The notes beneath the pieces were generated by a model. It was not told the DNA's origin, ran no database searches, and worked only from the letters and a program-made list of their open reading frames with translations. Positions 55,600 through 64,000 of a DNA stretch of 64,000 nucleotides are shown piece after piece. A program made the position numbers and the translations under genes. This DNA is from Roseibium litorale. GTDB taxonomy: Bacteria; Pseudomonadota; Alphaproteobacteria; Rhizobiales; Stappiaceae. Within the stretch, counting starts at the first letter, position 1. Every line of letters begins with the position of its first letter. The stretch covers positions 248,001 to 312,000 of the forward strand of contig NZ_JACYXI010000001.1 of assembly GCF_014842915.1 (NCBI RefSeq), written 5' to 3'.

Positions 55600-55989
55600 T
55601 TAGACGCGGCGGCGCTTGCGCGGACGGCACCCGTTGTGCGGGATCGGCGTCACGTCGCGGATGGACGTGATCAGGAAGCCGGCTGCCTGCAGAGCGCGCA
55701 GAGCAGATTCACGGCCCGAACCCGGACCACGGACTTCCACTTCCAGGGTGCGCATGCCGTGTTCAGCAGCCTTCTTGCCCGCGTCTTCAGCAGCAACCTG
55801 AGCAGCATACGGAGTGGACTTACGGGAGCCCTTGAAGCCAAGTGCACCAGCGGAAGACCAGGAGATCGTGTTGCCCTGAGCGTCCGTGATGGTGATCATG
55901 GTGTTGTTGAACGTGGAGTTCACATGTGCCACGCCGGAAGAAATGTTCTTGCGCTCGCGGCGACGCACGCGCGTCGTGTCTTTTGCCAT
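55600..55989 (-). CDS. rpsK: 30S ribosomal protein S11
   Basis: 129 residues, normal length; begins [20 protein letters not shown], contains [19 protein letters not shown] and ends in [11 protein letters not shown]. It forms part of the mRNA platform of the 30S subunit. Lies 68 bases after rpsM and 88 bases before rpoA, same direction. Confidence 0.98.
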   Translation of the reverse strand: MAKDTTRVRRRERKNISSGVAHVNSTFNNTMITITDAQGNTISWSSAGALGFKGSRKSTPYAAQVAAEDAGKKAAEHGMRTLEVEVRGPGSGRESALRALQAAGFLITSIRDVTPIPHNGCRPRKRRRV

Positions 55990-56056
55990 TTTAAATCCTT
56001 AACTTGATCTCTGCACTGCCGTAACACCGGCAGCTCCACCACCAATCGCGGAGGTC

Positions 56057-56425
56057 TTACTTCTTCTTGCCAGCGATCGGCTTTGCCGGACCCTTACGGG
56101 TGCGAGCATTCGTGTGCGTGCGCTGACCGCGGACCGGCAGGCCGCGGCGATGACGCAGACCGCGGTAGCAGCCCAGGTCCATCAGACGCTTGATGTTCAT
56201 TGCGGTTTCACGGCGCAGGTCACCTTCCACGAGATAGTCGCGGTCGATGGTTTCACGAATCGAAAGGACTTCAGCGTCCGAAAGTTCGTTGACGCGGCGT
56301 TCCGGCGCGATGTTCACCTTTTCGATGATTTCCTGCGCGAACTTCGGGCCAATGCCGTGAATGTACTGAAGCGCGATGACAACGCGCTTTGCGGTCGGGA
56401 TGTTAACGCCAGCAATACGTGCCAC
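56057..56425 (-). CDS. rpsM: 30S ribosomal protein S13
   Basis: 122 residues from a GTG at 56425, giving the family start (M)[15 protein letters not shown]. An ATG four codons earlier (56437) is also in frame, but its following bases ATGGAG contain the likely ribosome-binding GGAG, 8 bases before the GTG, so the GTG is preferred. The rest ([40 protein letters not shown]) is typical. First gene of the alpha operon. Confidence 0.97.
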   Translation of the reverse strand: MARIAGVNIPTAKRVVIALQYIHGIGPKFAQEIIEKVNIAPERRVNELSDAEVLSIRETIDRDYLVEGDLRRETAMNIKRLMDLGCYRGLRHRRGLPVRGQRTHTNARTRKGPAKPIAGKKK

Positions 56426-56532
56426 GTTGGTCTCCATTGTAAGCGGCCATCAGGCCGCACGGTTTAAATTCCCCGCGTCCGGTGGAGCCCGGCCCCTGCG
56501 GGAGTTAAGGTGCGGGCTATGCCCAGCACAGA

Positions 56533-56567
56533 ATGTGCCGGACCCATGAATTATGGGACCGGCACAT
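56533..56567. other. Long hairpin between adk and rpsM
   Basis: Arms ATGTGCCGGACCCAT (56533-56547) and ATGGGACCGGCACAT (56553-56567), 15 bases with one mismatch and a 5-base loop. It lies just past the adk stop, in the gap before rpsM. There is no T run, so an RNA processing or regulatory stem is more likely than a terminator. Confidence 0.7.
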
Positions 56568-56601
56568 AATCCTTTGGATTAGAGCGCGTCCTTTAACGGC
56601 T

Positions 56602-57198
56602 CTAAACCTTTTCGTCAAGCTTAGAAAGGACAGCGTTGATATCCGCGGTCACTTCATCGATCGCCTGCATGCCATCAATTACGGTAAGAAGACCATTCTT
56701 CTCATAGTAAGGAATGACCACCGCGGTATCGCGGTTATAGGCTTCGAGACGCTGCTTGAAGACTTCCGGATCATCATCCTTGCGAACGGGCTGGCCTGCG
56801 GCCTTTGCCTCTTCGGCGCGGTTGATGATGCGGTTCACAAGCTTGGAATGGTCCACACGCAGCTCGATGACGGCATCCAGCTTGATTCCGCTATCGGCCA
56901 GCATCTGCGCCAGAGCATCAGCCTGGGCGAGAGTGCGTGGGAACCCGTCGAGAATGAAACCTTTCTGGGCGTCAGCTTCAGCGATCCGGTCGCTGATGAT
57001 GCCAACAACGATTTCATCGGAGACCAAGCCGCCCGCATCCATCACGGCCTTGGCCTGTAGGCCGACCGGCGTTTCCGCGGCGACGGCTGCGCGCAGCATG
57101 TCGCCGGTGGAAAGCTGAGGGATACCGAACTTTTCAACCAGCCGGGCAGCCTGAGTGCCCTTCCCCGCCCCCGGCGGTCCGACCAGAATCAGTCTCAT
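56602..57198 (-). CDS. adk: Adenylate kinase
   Basis: 198 residues. P-loop GPPGAGKGT at residues 7-15, then [19 protein letters not shown] and [15 protein letters not shown]. The lid region is short ([20 protein letters not shown]) compared with the 214-residue E. coli enzyme and has no zinc cysteines. It balances AMP, ADP and ATP. Its ATG overlaps the secY stop (ATGA), placing it in the spc operon. Confidence 0.97.
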   Translation of the reverse strand: MRLILVGPPGAGKGTQAARLVEKFGIPQLSTGDMLRAAVAAETPVGLQAKAVMDAGGLVSDEIVVGIISDRIAEADAQKGFILDGFPRTLAQADALAQMLADSGIKLDAVIELRVDHSKLVNRIINRAEEAKAAGQPVRKDDDPEVFKQRLEAYNRDTAVVIPYYEKNGLLTVIDGMQAIDEVTADINAVLSKLDEKV

Positions 57199-58526
57199 TT
57201 ACGCTTCCCCCTCAACTTTGCCTTCTTAACCAGACCTTCGTACTGATGCGCCAGCAGATGTCCCTGGATCTGGGAAACCGTATCCATGGTGACACTGACA
57301 ACGATCAGCAGAGACGTCCCTCCGAAATAGAACGGAACGCCGGTCGCGGAAATAAGGAATTCGGGTAATAGGCAAACAAGGGTGATGTAGATGGCGCCGA
57401 CAACGGTGATACGGGTCAGCACATAGTCGATGTACTGCGCCGTGCGTTCGCCAGGACGGATGCCCGGAATGAAGCCGCCATGCTTCTTCAGATTGTCAGC
57501 CGTCTCCGTCGGATTGAAGACAATGGCTGTGTAGAAGAAACAGAAGAAGACGATCATCGCAGCATAGGCGACCATATAGAGCGGCTGGCCGTGGCCAAGC
57601 AGTGCTGTGATGGTGGTCACCCACTCATTGCCCGAGGTTCCGGCGAAACCGGAAATGGTCGCAGGCACGAGCAGCAGTGAAGATGCGAAGATCGGCGGAA
57701 TCACACCAGCGGTGTTGAGCTTCAGCGGCAGGAACGAGGAATTGCCCTCGAACATCCGGTTGCCCATCTGACGCTTCGGATACTGAATCAGAAGCCGCCG
57801 CTGAGCGCGTTCCATAAAAACGATGACGCCGATGACGACAACGGCCAGAACCACGATGGCCAGCAGAATCCAGCCGGACAGGTTGCCCTGTGCGCTCAAG
57901 GTCAAGGTCGAAGCGACCGCGCGCGGAAGACCGGCAACGATACCCGCGAAAATGATCAGCGAAATGCCATTCCCGATACCGCGGGACGTGATCTGCTCAC
58001 CCAGCCACATCATGAACATCGTGCCGCCGAGCAGCGTGATGACCGTGGAAATCCGGAAGAACCAGCCCGGATCGGTCACGACATTGGTCGCACCTTCGAG
58101 ACCGACGGCAATACCGTAAGCCTGGAATGTGGCCAGAATCACTGTCGCGTAGCGGGTGTACTGATTAATGACCTTGCGGCCGCGCTCGCCATCCTTCTTC
58201 AGGGCCTCAAGCGACGGGACAACCGTCGTCATGAGCTGCATGATGATGGACGCCGAAATATACGGCATGATGCCGAGGGCGAAGATCGCCATGCGCTGGA
58301 CGGCGCCGCCGGCAAACATGTTGAACATGCCGAGAATGCCGGACTGGGCACTGTTGAAGGCCTGGGCAAACGCCTGCGGGTTGATACCCGGCAGGGGAAT
58401 GTAAGTCCCAAGACGATAAACCAAAAGCGCCCCCAGTGTGAACCAGATGCGCTTCTTGAGTTCTTCAGCTTTGGCGAAAGCCGAGAAATTGAGATTTGAC
58501 GCCAATTGTTCGGCGGCGGATGCCAT
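57195..58526 (-). CDS. secY: Protein translocase subunit SecY
   Basis: 443 residues, ten transmembrane segments. Known features: [20 protein letters not shown] near the start, the plug region [20 protein letters not shown], and [20 protein letters not shown] between segments. It forms the SecYEG channel for export and membrane insertion. Follows rplO in the spc operon and overlaps adk by four bases. Confidence 0.98.
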   Translation of the reverse strand: MASAAEQLASNLNFSAFAKAEELKKRIWFTLGALLVYRLGTYIPLPGINPQAFAQAFNSAQSGILGMFNMFAGGAVQRMAIFALGIMPYISASIIMQLMTTVVPSLEALKKDGERGRKVINQYTRYATVILATFQAYGIAVGLEGATNVVTDPGWFFRISTVITLLGGTMFMMWLGEQITSRGIGNGISLIIFAGIVAGLPRAVASTLTLSAQGNLSGWILLAIVVLAVVVIGVIVFMERAQRRLLIQYPKRQMGNRMFEGNSSFLPLKLNTAGVIPPIFASSLLLVPATISGFAGTSGNEWVTTITALLGHGQPLYMVAYAAMIVFFCFFYTAIVFNPTETADNLKKHGGFIPGIRPGERTAQYIDYVLTRITVVGAIYITLVCLLPEFLISATGVPFYFGGTSLLIVVSVTMDTVSQIQGHLLAHQYEGLVKKAKLRGKRK

Positions 58527-58573
58527 GCCCTACTCCGGTCGTTTCTTTACCGACAAATGGGAAAAGCCCAGGC

Positions 58574-59044
58574 CTATTCGGCCTGAGCTCCCAGAACGAC
58601 AACCTTGCCGCCAGCCTTTTCCACCGCTTCAACGGCAGCCTTGGAGGCGCCAGCGACTTCGAAGGAGACTGCGCCCTTCAGGGCACCATCGGCGAGGAGA
58701 CGGACACCATCACGGATCCGCTTGACAATGCCGGCAGCCTTGAGGGCTTCGACAGTGACCGGTGCGGACGCATCGAGCTTGCCAGCTTCGATGGCTTCCT
58801 GAACACGAGCCAGGGATACAATGTTGTAATCCTTGGCGAAGATGTTCGTGAAACCACGCTTCGGCAGACGGCGGTGAAGCGGCATCTGACCGCCTTCAAA
58901 GCCCTTGATGGCAACGCCGGAACGGGACTTCTGACCCTTCACGCCGCGACCACCGGTCTTGCCCTTGCCGGAACCGATACCGCGAGCAACGCGGGTGCGG
59001 CTCTTTACGGCACCTTCGTTGTCACGAAGTTCGTTGAGCTTCAT
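58574..59044 (-). CDS. rplO: 50S ribosomal protein L15
   Basis: 156 residues, starting [20 protein letters not shown], with the Gly-rich [19 protein letters not shown] signature and the C-terminal [15 protein letters not shown] segment [18 protein letters not shown]. Gene 47 bases before secY in the same operon. Confidence 0.98.
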   Translation of the reverse strand: MKLNELRDNEGAVKSRTRVARGIGSGKGKTGGRGVKGQKSRSGVAIKGFEGGQMPLHRRLPKRGFTNIFAKDYNIVSLARVQEAIEAGKLDASAPVTVEALKAAGIVKRIRDGVRLLADGALKGAVSFEVAGASKAAVEAVEKAGGKVVVLGAQAE

Positions 59045-59064
59045 CTTGTTTCTCCCGATCCCGC

Positions 59065-59259
59065 TTATGCGCCTTCAACGACGCGGACGAGATGCTGGAC
59101 CTTATTGATCATGCCGCGCACTTCAGGAGTATCCTTCAGCGTGGAGCGGCGGTGCATCTTGTTCAGACCCAGACCGATCAGCGTAGCGCGCTGGTCCTGC
59201 GGACGGCGCGACGGGCTACCGATCTGTTCGACCGTTACGGTCTTTTCAGTGTTCGCCAT
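59065..59259 (-). CDS. rpmD: 50S ribosomal protein L30
   Basis: 64 residues: [20 protein letters not shown] then [20 protein letters not shown] and [15 protein letters not shown], the full short bacterial L30. Lies between rpsE and rplO. Confidence 0.97.
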   Translation of the reverse strand: MANTEKTVTVEQIGSPSRRPQDQRATLIGLGLNKMHRRSTLKDTPEVRGMINKVQHLVRVVEGA

Positions 59260-59300
59260 GGAACTAACCCTCGTTCAACTGGTAGCCGGAGCTGCCGAGA

Positions 59301-59864
59301 TCAAGCCTCGGCAGCGGCGGGAACCGCATCTTCGTTATCACGACGGCGCGACTGCAGGACCGAAACCTTCAGGCCACGGCGTGCTGCGACCGAGCGCGGG
59401 CTGTCTTCCTTGATCAGTGCATCAAACGTTGCACGGACCATGTTGTACGGGTTCGAAGACCCGAGAGACTTAGCCACAACGTCCTGGACCCCAAGGGTTT
59501 CGAACACAGCGCGCATCGGGCCACCGGCGATGATACCAGTACCAGCCGGAGCTGCACGCAGGATCACTTTGCCAGCGCCGTGACGGCCTTCAACATCGTG
59601 ATGCAGGGTCCGGCCTTCGCGCAGCGGCACACGTACCATGGTGCGCTTTGCGGCTTCCGTTGCCTTGCGGATTGCTTCCGGAACTTCACGTGCCTTGCCG
59701 TGGCCGAAGCCAACGCGGCCCTTCTGATCACCAACCACGACGAGCGCGGCGAAGCCGAAACGGCGGCCACCCTTGACCACCTTTGCGACGCGGTTGATGT
59801 GCACGAGCTTGTCGACGAATTCGCTGTCACGCTCTTCGCGTTCGCGATTATCCTGTCTCGCCAT
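59301..59864 (-). CDS. rpsE: 30S ribosomal protein S5
   Basis: 187 residues; S5 N domain [20 protein letters not shown], then [20 protein letters not shown] and the C-terminal [20 protein letters not shown]. Slightly longer than the E. coli protein because of both tails. Involved in translational accuracy. Confidence 0.98.
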   Translation of the reverse strand: MARQDNREREERDSEFVDKLVHINRVAKVVKGGRRFGFAALVVVGDQKGRVGFGHGKAREVPEAIRKATEAAKRTMVRVPLREGRTLHHDVEGRHGAGKVILRAAPAGTGIIAGGPMRAVFETLGVQDVVAKSLGSSNPYNMVRATFDALIKEDSPRSVAARRGLKVSVLQSRRRDNEDAVPAAAEA

Positions 59865-59905
59865 TTTATACGTCTTCCGTTCTTAAGAGCGCCAACGGGC
59901 GCTGG

Positions 59906-60268
59906 TCAGAATTCAAGTCCACCTTCGCGGGCTGCATCAGCAAGCGCCTTGATGCGCCCATGATACTGGTACCCGCCACGGTCGAACACGACCTCCTTGA
60001 CGCCAGCGGCAATCGCACGCTCGGCGACAAGTTTGCCGACAGCAGCAGCGGCTGCGGTGTCGGCGCCCGTCTTCAGGGAGCCCTTCAGATCCGACTCGAT
60101 CGTCGAGGCGGACACAATGGTGTGTCCCTTGCCGTCATCGATGATCTGAGCATAGATCTGCTTCGATGAGCGGAAGATGGAAAGGCGCGGACGTCCGTTC
60201 GCGGCCTTCTTGATCGAACGGCGCACGCGATCGCGGCGGCGTTCGAAAGCAGTAGTGCTATTCGCCAT
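59906..60268 (-). CDS. rplR: 50S ribosomal protein L18
   Basis: 120 residues. [20 protein letters not shown] and the C-terminal [20 protein letters not shown] are the 5S rRNA-binding protein's usual ends. Lies between rplF and rpsE. Confidence 0.98.
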   Translation of the reverse strand: MANSTTAFERRRDRVRRSIKKAANGRPRLSIFRSSKQIYAQIIDDGKGHTIVSASTIESDLKGSLKTGADTAAAAAVGKLVAERAIAAGVKEVVFDRGGYQYHGRIKALADAAREGGLEF

Positions 60269-60280
60269 GATCCAGGTCCG

Positions 60281-60814
60281 TTACTTCTTCTTGCCTTCCT
60301 TACGGACGATATATTCGCCCGCATAACGTACACCCTTGCCCTTGTAAGGCTCAGGTGAGCGGAATTCGCGGATTTCAGCCGCGATCTGACCGATAACTTG
60401 CTTATCGATACCGGAGATCAGGATCTCCGTGGGCTTCGGGCACTTGATGTCGATCCCAGTCGGGATCGGGTACACCACGTCGTGCGAGAAGCCGAGTGCA
60501 AGCTGAAGATTGCTACCCTGGACCTGGGCGCGGTAACCCACACCGGTGATTTCCAGCTTCCGTTCGAAGCCAGCGCTCACGCCAGTGATGAGGTTCTGCA
60601 CCATGGTACGGCTCATGCCCCACATGGAGCGGGCCGTCTTGCTGTTGCTGCGCGGATCGATCTTAATTCCGCTATCCGTCATTTCGGCCAGAACATTGTC
60701 GTTGAGCACGAGGGAAAGTTCACCCTTCGGACCCTTAACAGATACGTTCTGACCGTTGATCGTTGCCGTTACCCCGCTAGGCACGGGGACTGGCTTTTTG
60801 CCAATACGAGACAT
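60281..60814 (-). CDS. rplF: 50S ribosomal protein L6
   Basis: 177 residues, starting [20 protein letters not shown], with the second domain ending [20 protein letters not shown], the L6 signature. Lies 12 bases before rplR. Confidence 0.98.
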   Translation of the reverse strand: MSRIGKKPVPVPSGVTATINGQNVSVKGPKGELSLVLNDNVLAEMTDSGIKIDPRSNSKTARSMWGMSRTMVQNLITGVSAGFERKLEITGVGYRAQVQGSNLQLALGFSHDVVYPIPTGIDIKCPKPTEILISGIDKQVIGQIAAEIREFRSPEPYKGKGVRYAGEYIVRKEGKKK

Positions 60815-60861
60815 CTGACCAACCTTAGTCGTTCATTAAAAAAAGTGTGGAAAAGGCCGCG

Positions 60862-61260
60862 TCAGAAGACGCGGCACAGAACCTCACCGCCAACGTTCTC
60901 ATCCCGCGCCTGATGGTCGCTCATGACGCCGCGCGGGGTCGAAAGAATCGCCACGCCCAGGCCATTAGAGACATGCGGGATATTTTTCACCGACGAGTAC
61001 ACGCGGCGGCCCGGCTTGGACACACGTTCAATCGTGCGGATAACCGGCTCACCGTCGAAATACTTCAGTTCGATTTCCAACTCGGACTTACCGCCCTCGT
61101 ATTCAACCGTGGTGTAGCCACGGATGTACCCTTCCTTGGCGAGCACATCAAGTACATGTGCACGCAATTTGGAATGTGGTGAACTGACCTTGCCCTTGCG
61201 CCGCATCTGAGCGTTGCGGATACGGGTCAGCAGATCCCCCAACGGATCGGAAATTGCCAT
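60862..61260 (-). CDS. rpsH: 30S ribosomal protein S8
   Basis: 132 residues, starting [20 protein letters not shown], ending [20 protein letters not shown] then the usual GGEVLCRVF. In other bacteria S8 represses the spc operon by binding its mRNA near rplE. Confidence 0.98.
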   Translation of the reverse strand: MAISDPLGDLLTRIRNAQMRRKGKVSSPHSKLRAHVLDVLAKEGYIRGYTTVEYEGGKSELEIELKYFDGEPVIRTIERVSKPGRRVYSSVKNIPHVSNGLGVAILSTPRGVMSDHQARDENVGGEVLCRVF

Positions 61261-61272
61261 GGGAGTTTCTCC

Positions 61273-61578
61273 TTACCAGCTCGACTTGACCAGGCCCGGG
61301 ATCTTACCCAGGGAGCCCAGCTCGCGAAGCGCAATACGCGACATCTTCAGCTTGCGGTAATAAGCGCGCGGACGGCCGGTCACTTCACAGCGGTTCCGGA
61401 TCCGGTTCGGCGCGGAGTTCCGCGGCAGTTCGGCCAGCTTCAGACGTGCATTGAACCGCTCTTCAAGGCTCAGGCTTTCATCCTTGGCCATCGCCTTGAG
61501 GGCAGCGCGCTTCTCTGCGTACTTCTTAACAAGCTTCTCGCGACGCTTGTTCTTCTCGATCGCGCTCTTCTTCGCCAT
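61273..61578 (-). CDS. rpsN: 30S ribosomal protein S14 (zinc-free form)
   Basis: 101 residues; [20 protein letters not shown] then [15 protein letters not shown]. Only one Cys is present, so this is the long C-minus type that does not bind zinc, usual for alphaproteobacteria. Confidence 0.98.
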   Translation of the reverse strand: MAKKSAIEKNKRREKLVKKYAEKRAALKAMAKDESLSLEERFNARLKLAELPRNSAPNRIRNRCEVTGRPRAYYRKLKMSRIALRELGSLGKIPGLVKSSW

Positions 61579-61608
61579 CGTCGTTCCTCGTTCCTTTCCC
61601 GCTACCAG

Positions 61609-62166
61609 TTACTTGGTGAACGGGAAGTTGAACGCGCGGAGCAGTTCGCGCGCCTCATCATCGGTCTTGGCCGTGGTGCAGACAATAACGTCCATACCCC
61701 AGATCTGGTCGACCTTGTCGTATTCGATTTCCGGGAACACGATATGCTCCTTGATGCCCATGGCGTAGTTGCCACGGCCGTCGAAGCTCTTCGGGTTCAG
61801 ACCGCGGAAGTCACGGACACGCGGCAGCGCGATGGTGATCAGGCGATCCAGGAATTCAAACATCTGCTGGCGGCGCAGGGTAACCTTCGCACCCAGCGGC
61901 ATGCCTTCACGTACCTTGAAGGTCGCGATGGACTTCTTGGCCTTGGTGATGACCGGCTTCTGGCCGGCGATCAGGGCAAGGTCTTCAGCCGCAATGCGGG
62001 CCTTCTTGGAGTCGGCGACGGCTTCGCCGGCGCCGATGTTCAGGACAATCTTGTCGAGAGACGGAATCTGCATGGGATTCGCGTATCCGAACTTTTCCTG
62101 AAGCTGCTTGCGCACAACTTCATCGTAATGCGTCTTCAGACGCGGCACATAGTTGGTGTCAGCCAT
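61609..62166 (-). CDS. rplE: 50S ribosomal protein L5
   Basis: 185 residues; [40 protein letters not shown] and the end [12 protein letters not shown]. Its ATG overlaps the rplX stop by 8 bases. Confidence 0.98.
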   Translation of the reverse strand: MADTNYVPRLKTHYDEVVRKQLQEKFGYANPMQIPSLDKIVLNIGAGEAVADSKKARIAAEDLALIAGQKPVITKAKKSIATFKVREGMPLGAKVTLRRQQMFEFLDRLITIALPRVRDFRGLNPKSFDGRGNYAMGIKEHIVFPEIEYDKVDQIWGMDVIVCTTAKTDDEARELLRAFNFPFTK

Positions 62167-62476
62167 CGATCAGGTCTCCCGAACGCTTGGCCACACGGAC
62201 CTTCGTACCGTCTTCCTTAACCTGGAAGCCAACGCGCGAAGCCTTGCCGTCCTTCGGATCGGCGATCGCAATGTTGGAGAGGTGGATCGCAGCTTCCTTG
62301 GCAACAATACCAGCTTCCTGGGTCTGGGTCTGCTTCTGGTGGCGGCGAACAACGTTCACACCGCGGACCAGGGCCTTGTTTTCGGCCGGCAGAACCTGAA
62401 GCACTTCACCGGTCTTGCCCTTGTCACGGCCGGTGAGAACGACAACCGTGTCGCCCTTTTTAATTTTCGCAGCCAT
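62159..62476 (-). CDS. rplX: 50S ribosomal protein L24
   Basis: 105 residues; the KOW motif [20 protein letters not shown] is at the start. Its ATG overlaps the rplN TGA as TGATG, and its end overlaps the rplE start, so three genes are coupled. Confidence 0.98.
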   Translation of the reverse strand: MAAKIKKGDTVVVLTGRDKGKTGEVLQVLPAENKALVRGVNVVRRHQKQTQTQEAGIVAKEAAIHLSNIAIADPKDGKASRVGFQVKEDGTKVRVAKRSGDLIDG

Positions 62477-62844
62477 CAGAGCACCTCCGGCGCGAGCGAA
62501 ATGATCTTCATGTGGTTCTTTGCACGGAGTTCGCGCGGCACTGGCCCGAAGATACGGGTGCCGATCGGCTCCTTGTTGTTGTTGATCAGAACGGCCGCAT
62601 TGCGGTCGAACCGGATCACGCTGCCATCGGGACGGCGGATATCCTTCGCCGTGCGCACGACGACAGCCTTCATCACGTCGCCCTTTTTAACACGGCCCCG
62701 CGGGATAGCTTCCTTGATGCTGACGACGATGATGTCGCCAACGGAAGCGTACTTGCGCTTGGAGCCGCCGAGCACTTTGATGCACATGACACGACGGGCG
62801 CCGGAATTGTCCGCCACATCGAGGTTTGTTTGCATCTGAATCAT
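62476..62844 (-). CDS. rplN: 50S ribosomal protein L14
   Basis: 122 residues, starting [20 protein letters not shown], with the L14 signature [20 protein letters not shown]. Overlaps rplX by one base. Confidence 0.98.
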   Translation of the reverse strand: MIQMQTNLDVADNSGARRVMCIKVLGGSKRKYASVGDIIVVSIKEAIPRGRVKKGDVMKAVVVRTAKDIRRPDGSVIRFDRNAAVLINNNKEPIGTRIFGPVPRELRAKNHMKIISLAPEVL

Positions 62845-62911
62845 GACTGGCTGCCTTATTCTATTTCTGGCGCACCTGCCACGGGCGCCTGATGCTCAAC
62901 AAGGAACGTGG

Positions 62912-63139
62912 TCAGGCGACCACGGTCCAGCGTTTATTCTTCGAAATCGGCGCGCACTCTTCGATCTGAACAGTGTCGCCAACCTGATACTTGTTAGCTT
63001 CGTCATGCGCGCGGTACTTTTTCGACCGGCGCACCGTCTTCTTGAGCAGCGGATGGGTGAAACGACGTTCCACCTTCACCGTGACCGTCTTGTCGTTAGC
63101 GTTGCTGACGACGACGCCCTGAAGCACGCGTTTAGGCAT
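62912..63139 (-). CDS. rpsQ: 30S ribosomal protein S17
   Basis: 75 residues; [20 protein letters not shown] and the S17 motif [21 protein letters not shown] little shorter than the E. coli protein. Confidence 0.97.
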   Translation of the reverse strand: MPKRVLQGVVVSNANDKTVTVKVERRFTHPLLKKTVRRSKKYRAHDEANKYQVGDTVQIEECAPISKNKRWTVVA

Positions 63140-63149
63140 TCATGCCTCC

Positions 63150-63350
63150 TTATGCGCTGGTCGCCACGCGCTTTTCGCGCATGATCGTCTGGATACGGGC
63201 GATGTCGCGGCGGATCTGCCGGACGCGCCCAGTGTTTTCGAGCTGGCTCGTTGCCTTCTGAAAGCGCAGGTTGAACTGCTCCTTCTTGAGGCCTTCGAGC
63301 TCCGTGCGGAGCTCGTCGAGGGTCTTTGCCCGTACGTCGGTAGCCTTCAT
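63150..63350 (-). CDS. rpmC: 50S ribosomal protein L29
   Basis: 66 residues; starts [20 protein letters not shown], with the helical signature [20 protein letters not shown]. Lies 10 bases before rpsQ. Confidence 0.97.
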   Translation of the reverse strand: MKATDVRAKTLDELRTELEGLKKEQFNLRFQKATSQLENTGRVRQIRRDIARIQTIMREKRVATSA

Positions 63351-63372
63351 GGCTTATCTCTCCTCGACTGCC

Positions 63373-63786
63373 TTATTCGGCGATCCGCTGGACGAACCGG
63401 CACTTGATCGGCAGCTTGGCAGCTGCAAGACGCATTGCCTCGCGGGCAATATCTTCCGGCACGCCGTCGATTTCAAACATGATCCGGCCCGGCGCTACGC
63501 GGCAGGCCCAGTAATCAGGAGCACCCTTACCTTTACCCATTCGAACTTCGGCCGGCTTCGAGGAAACCGGGAGGTCCGGGAAGATACGGATCCAGACACG
63601 ACCAGCACGCTTCATGTGGCGGGTCATGGCACGACGGGCAGCTTCGATCTGACGAGCGGTGATACGCTCCGGCTCAACAGCCTTCAGACCGTAGGCGCCG
63701 AAGTTGAGGTCAGTGCCTCCCTTCGACAGACCGTGAATGCGGCCCTTGTGCTGCTTGCGGAACTTCGTTCGCTTCGGTTGCAGCAT
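63373..63786 (-). CDS. rplP: 50S ribosomal protein L16
   Basis: 137 residues, [20 protein letters not shown] start and [20 protein letters not shown] core. Length as in E. coli. Lies 45 bases after rpsC. Confidence 0.98.
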   Translation of the reverse strand: MLQPKRTKFRKQHKGRIHGLSKGGTDLNFGAYGLKAVEPERITARQIEAARRAMTRHMKRAGRVWIRIFPDLPVSSKPAEVRMGKGKGAPDYWACRVAPGRIMFEIDGVPEDIAREAMRLAAAKLPIKCRFVQRIAE

Positions 63787-63831
63787 CGTCTTCTTTCGTC
63801 CTTCGTTTTACGCGAGCAGCAGGCAGCCTGA

Positions 63832-64000
63832 TCAGGCTGCGCGCTCACGGCCCCGATCCCGGCGTCCGCCGCGATCACCCTGGTTGCTGTCCGAGCCAGA
63901 CGTCGCACGGCGTTCAGACGCCATCGGGTCGTGCTCGAGGATTTCACCCTTGAAGATCCAGACCTTCACGCCACAGACACCGTAAGCGGTGTGAGCGGAT
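63832..64000 (-). CDS. rpsC: 30S ribosomal protein S3, 3' part only
   Basis: Only the last 55 residues are in the window. They read [17 protein letters not shown] near the right edge, the conserved end of the S3 C-terminal domain, then a basic disordered tail ([15 protein letters not shown]). The stop TGA lies within a perfect 18-base palindrome (63823-63840). Confidence 0.95.
   Translation of the reverse strand, partial: SAHTAYGVCGVKVWIFKGEILEHDPMASERRATSGSDSNQGDRGGRRDRGRERAA

Noticed and set aside
56425-56437. ATG start of rpsM
   Set aside because: Its first bases form the ribosome site for the GTG that gives the conserved S13 N terminus.

Overview
The window looks like chromosomal DNA of an alphaproteobacterium of the order Hyphomicrobiales (Rhizobiales). 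The support is the GC-rich coding sequence, the gene order spc operon - secY - adk - rpsM - rpsK - rpoA - rplQ, a split propionyl-CoA carboxylase, an ATP12-type ATP synthase assembly factor and an Anbu/ATP-grasp/alpha-E/transglutaminase cluster. A marine Stappiaceae-like genus (Roseibium/Labrenzia type) would fit, but that is a guess.

Layout. 1-5377 is the early control and transposition end of a Mu-like transposable prophage. The divergent repressor and Ner-like regulator sit around an AT-rich operator, and a leftward chain of overlapping small genes, a ParB-like protein and the MuA-type transposase runs off the left edge. 5330-10959 is an accessory, partly AT-rich tract: a GNAT acetyltransferase, a secreted sensory-domain protein, a RES-domain protein, an unrecognised 487-residue protein and an 830-base stretch without genes. 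Core-type genes start at about 10960: ohr/ohrR, mgtE, a pectinesterase pair, tRNA-Leu, an orphan fliN-like gene, lipB, a chemoreceptor, an FMN riboswitch with a RibN-like transporter, a diguanylate cyclase, pccA with a HAD phosphatase, folB, pccB, the Anbu cluster, a second mgtE, and a GH42 beta-galactosidase.

36842-54413 resembles a backbone I recall from Rhizobiales (rplQ - Do protease - rarA - crcB - rluC - HAD - ATP12), interrupted by lineage-specific genes. These are a chemoreceptor, a patatin-like protein followed by three tandem di-iron (sterol desaturase family) hydroxylases, and an AraC/DUF486/methyltransferase group. 53988-64000 is the ribosomal protein S10/spc/alpha cluster, read leftward and ending inside rpsC at the right edge.

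The two most interesting gene groups are the Anbu peptidase cluster (28167-32231), whose substrate is unknown, and the patatin plus triple hydroxylase cluster (43003-48073), which looks like a lipid-modification system. Almost everything is a protein-level family call made by eye; no database search was possible.
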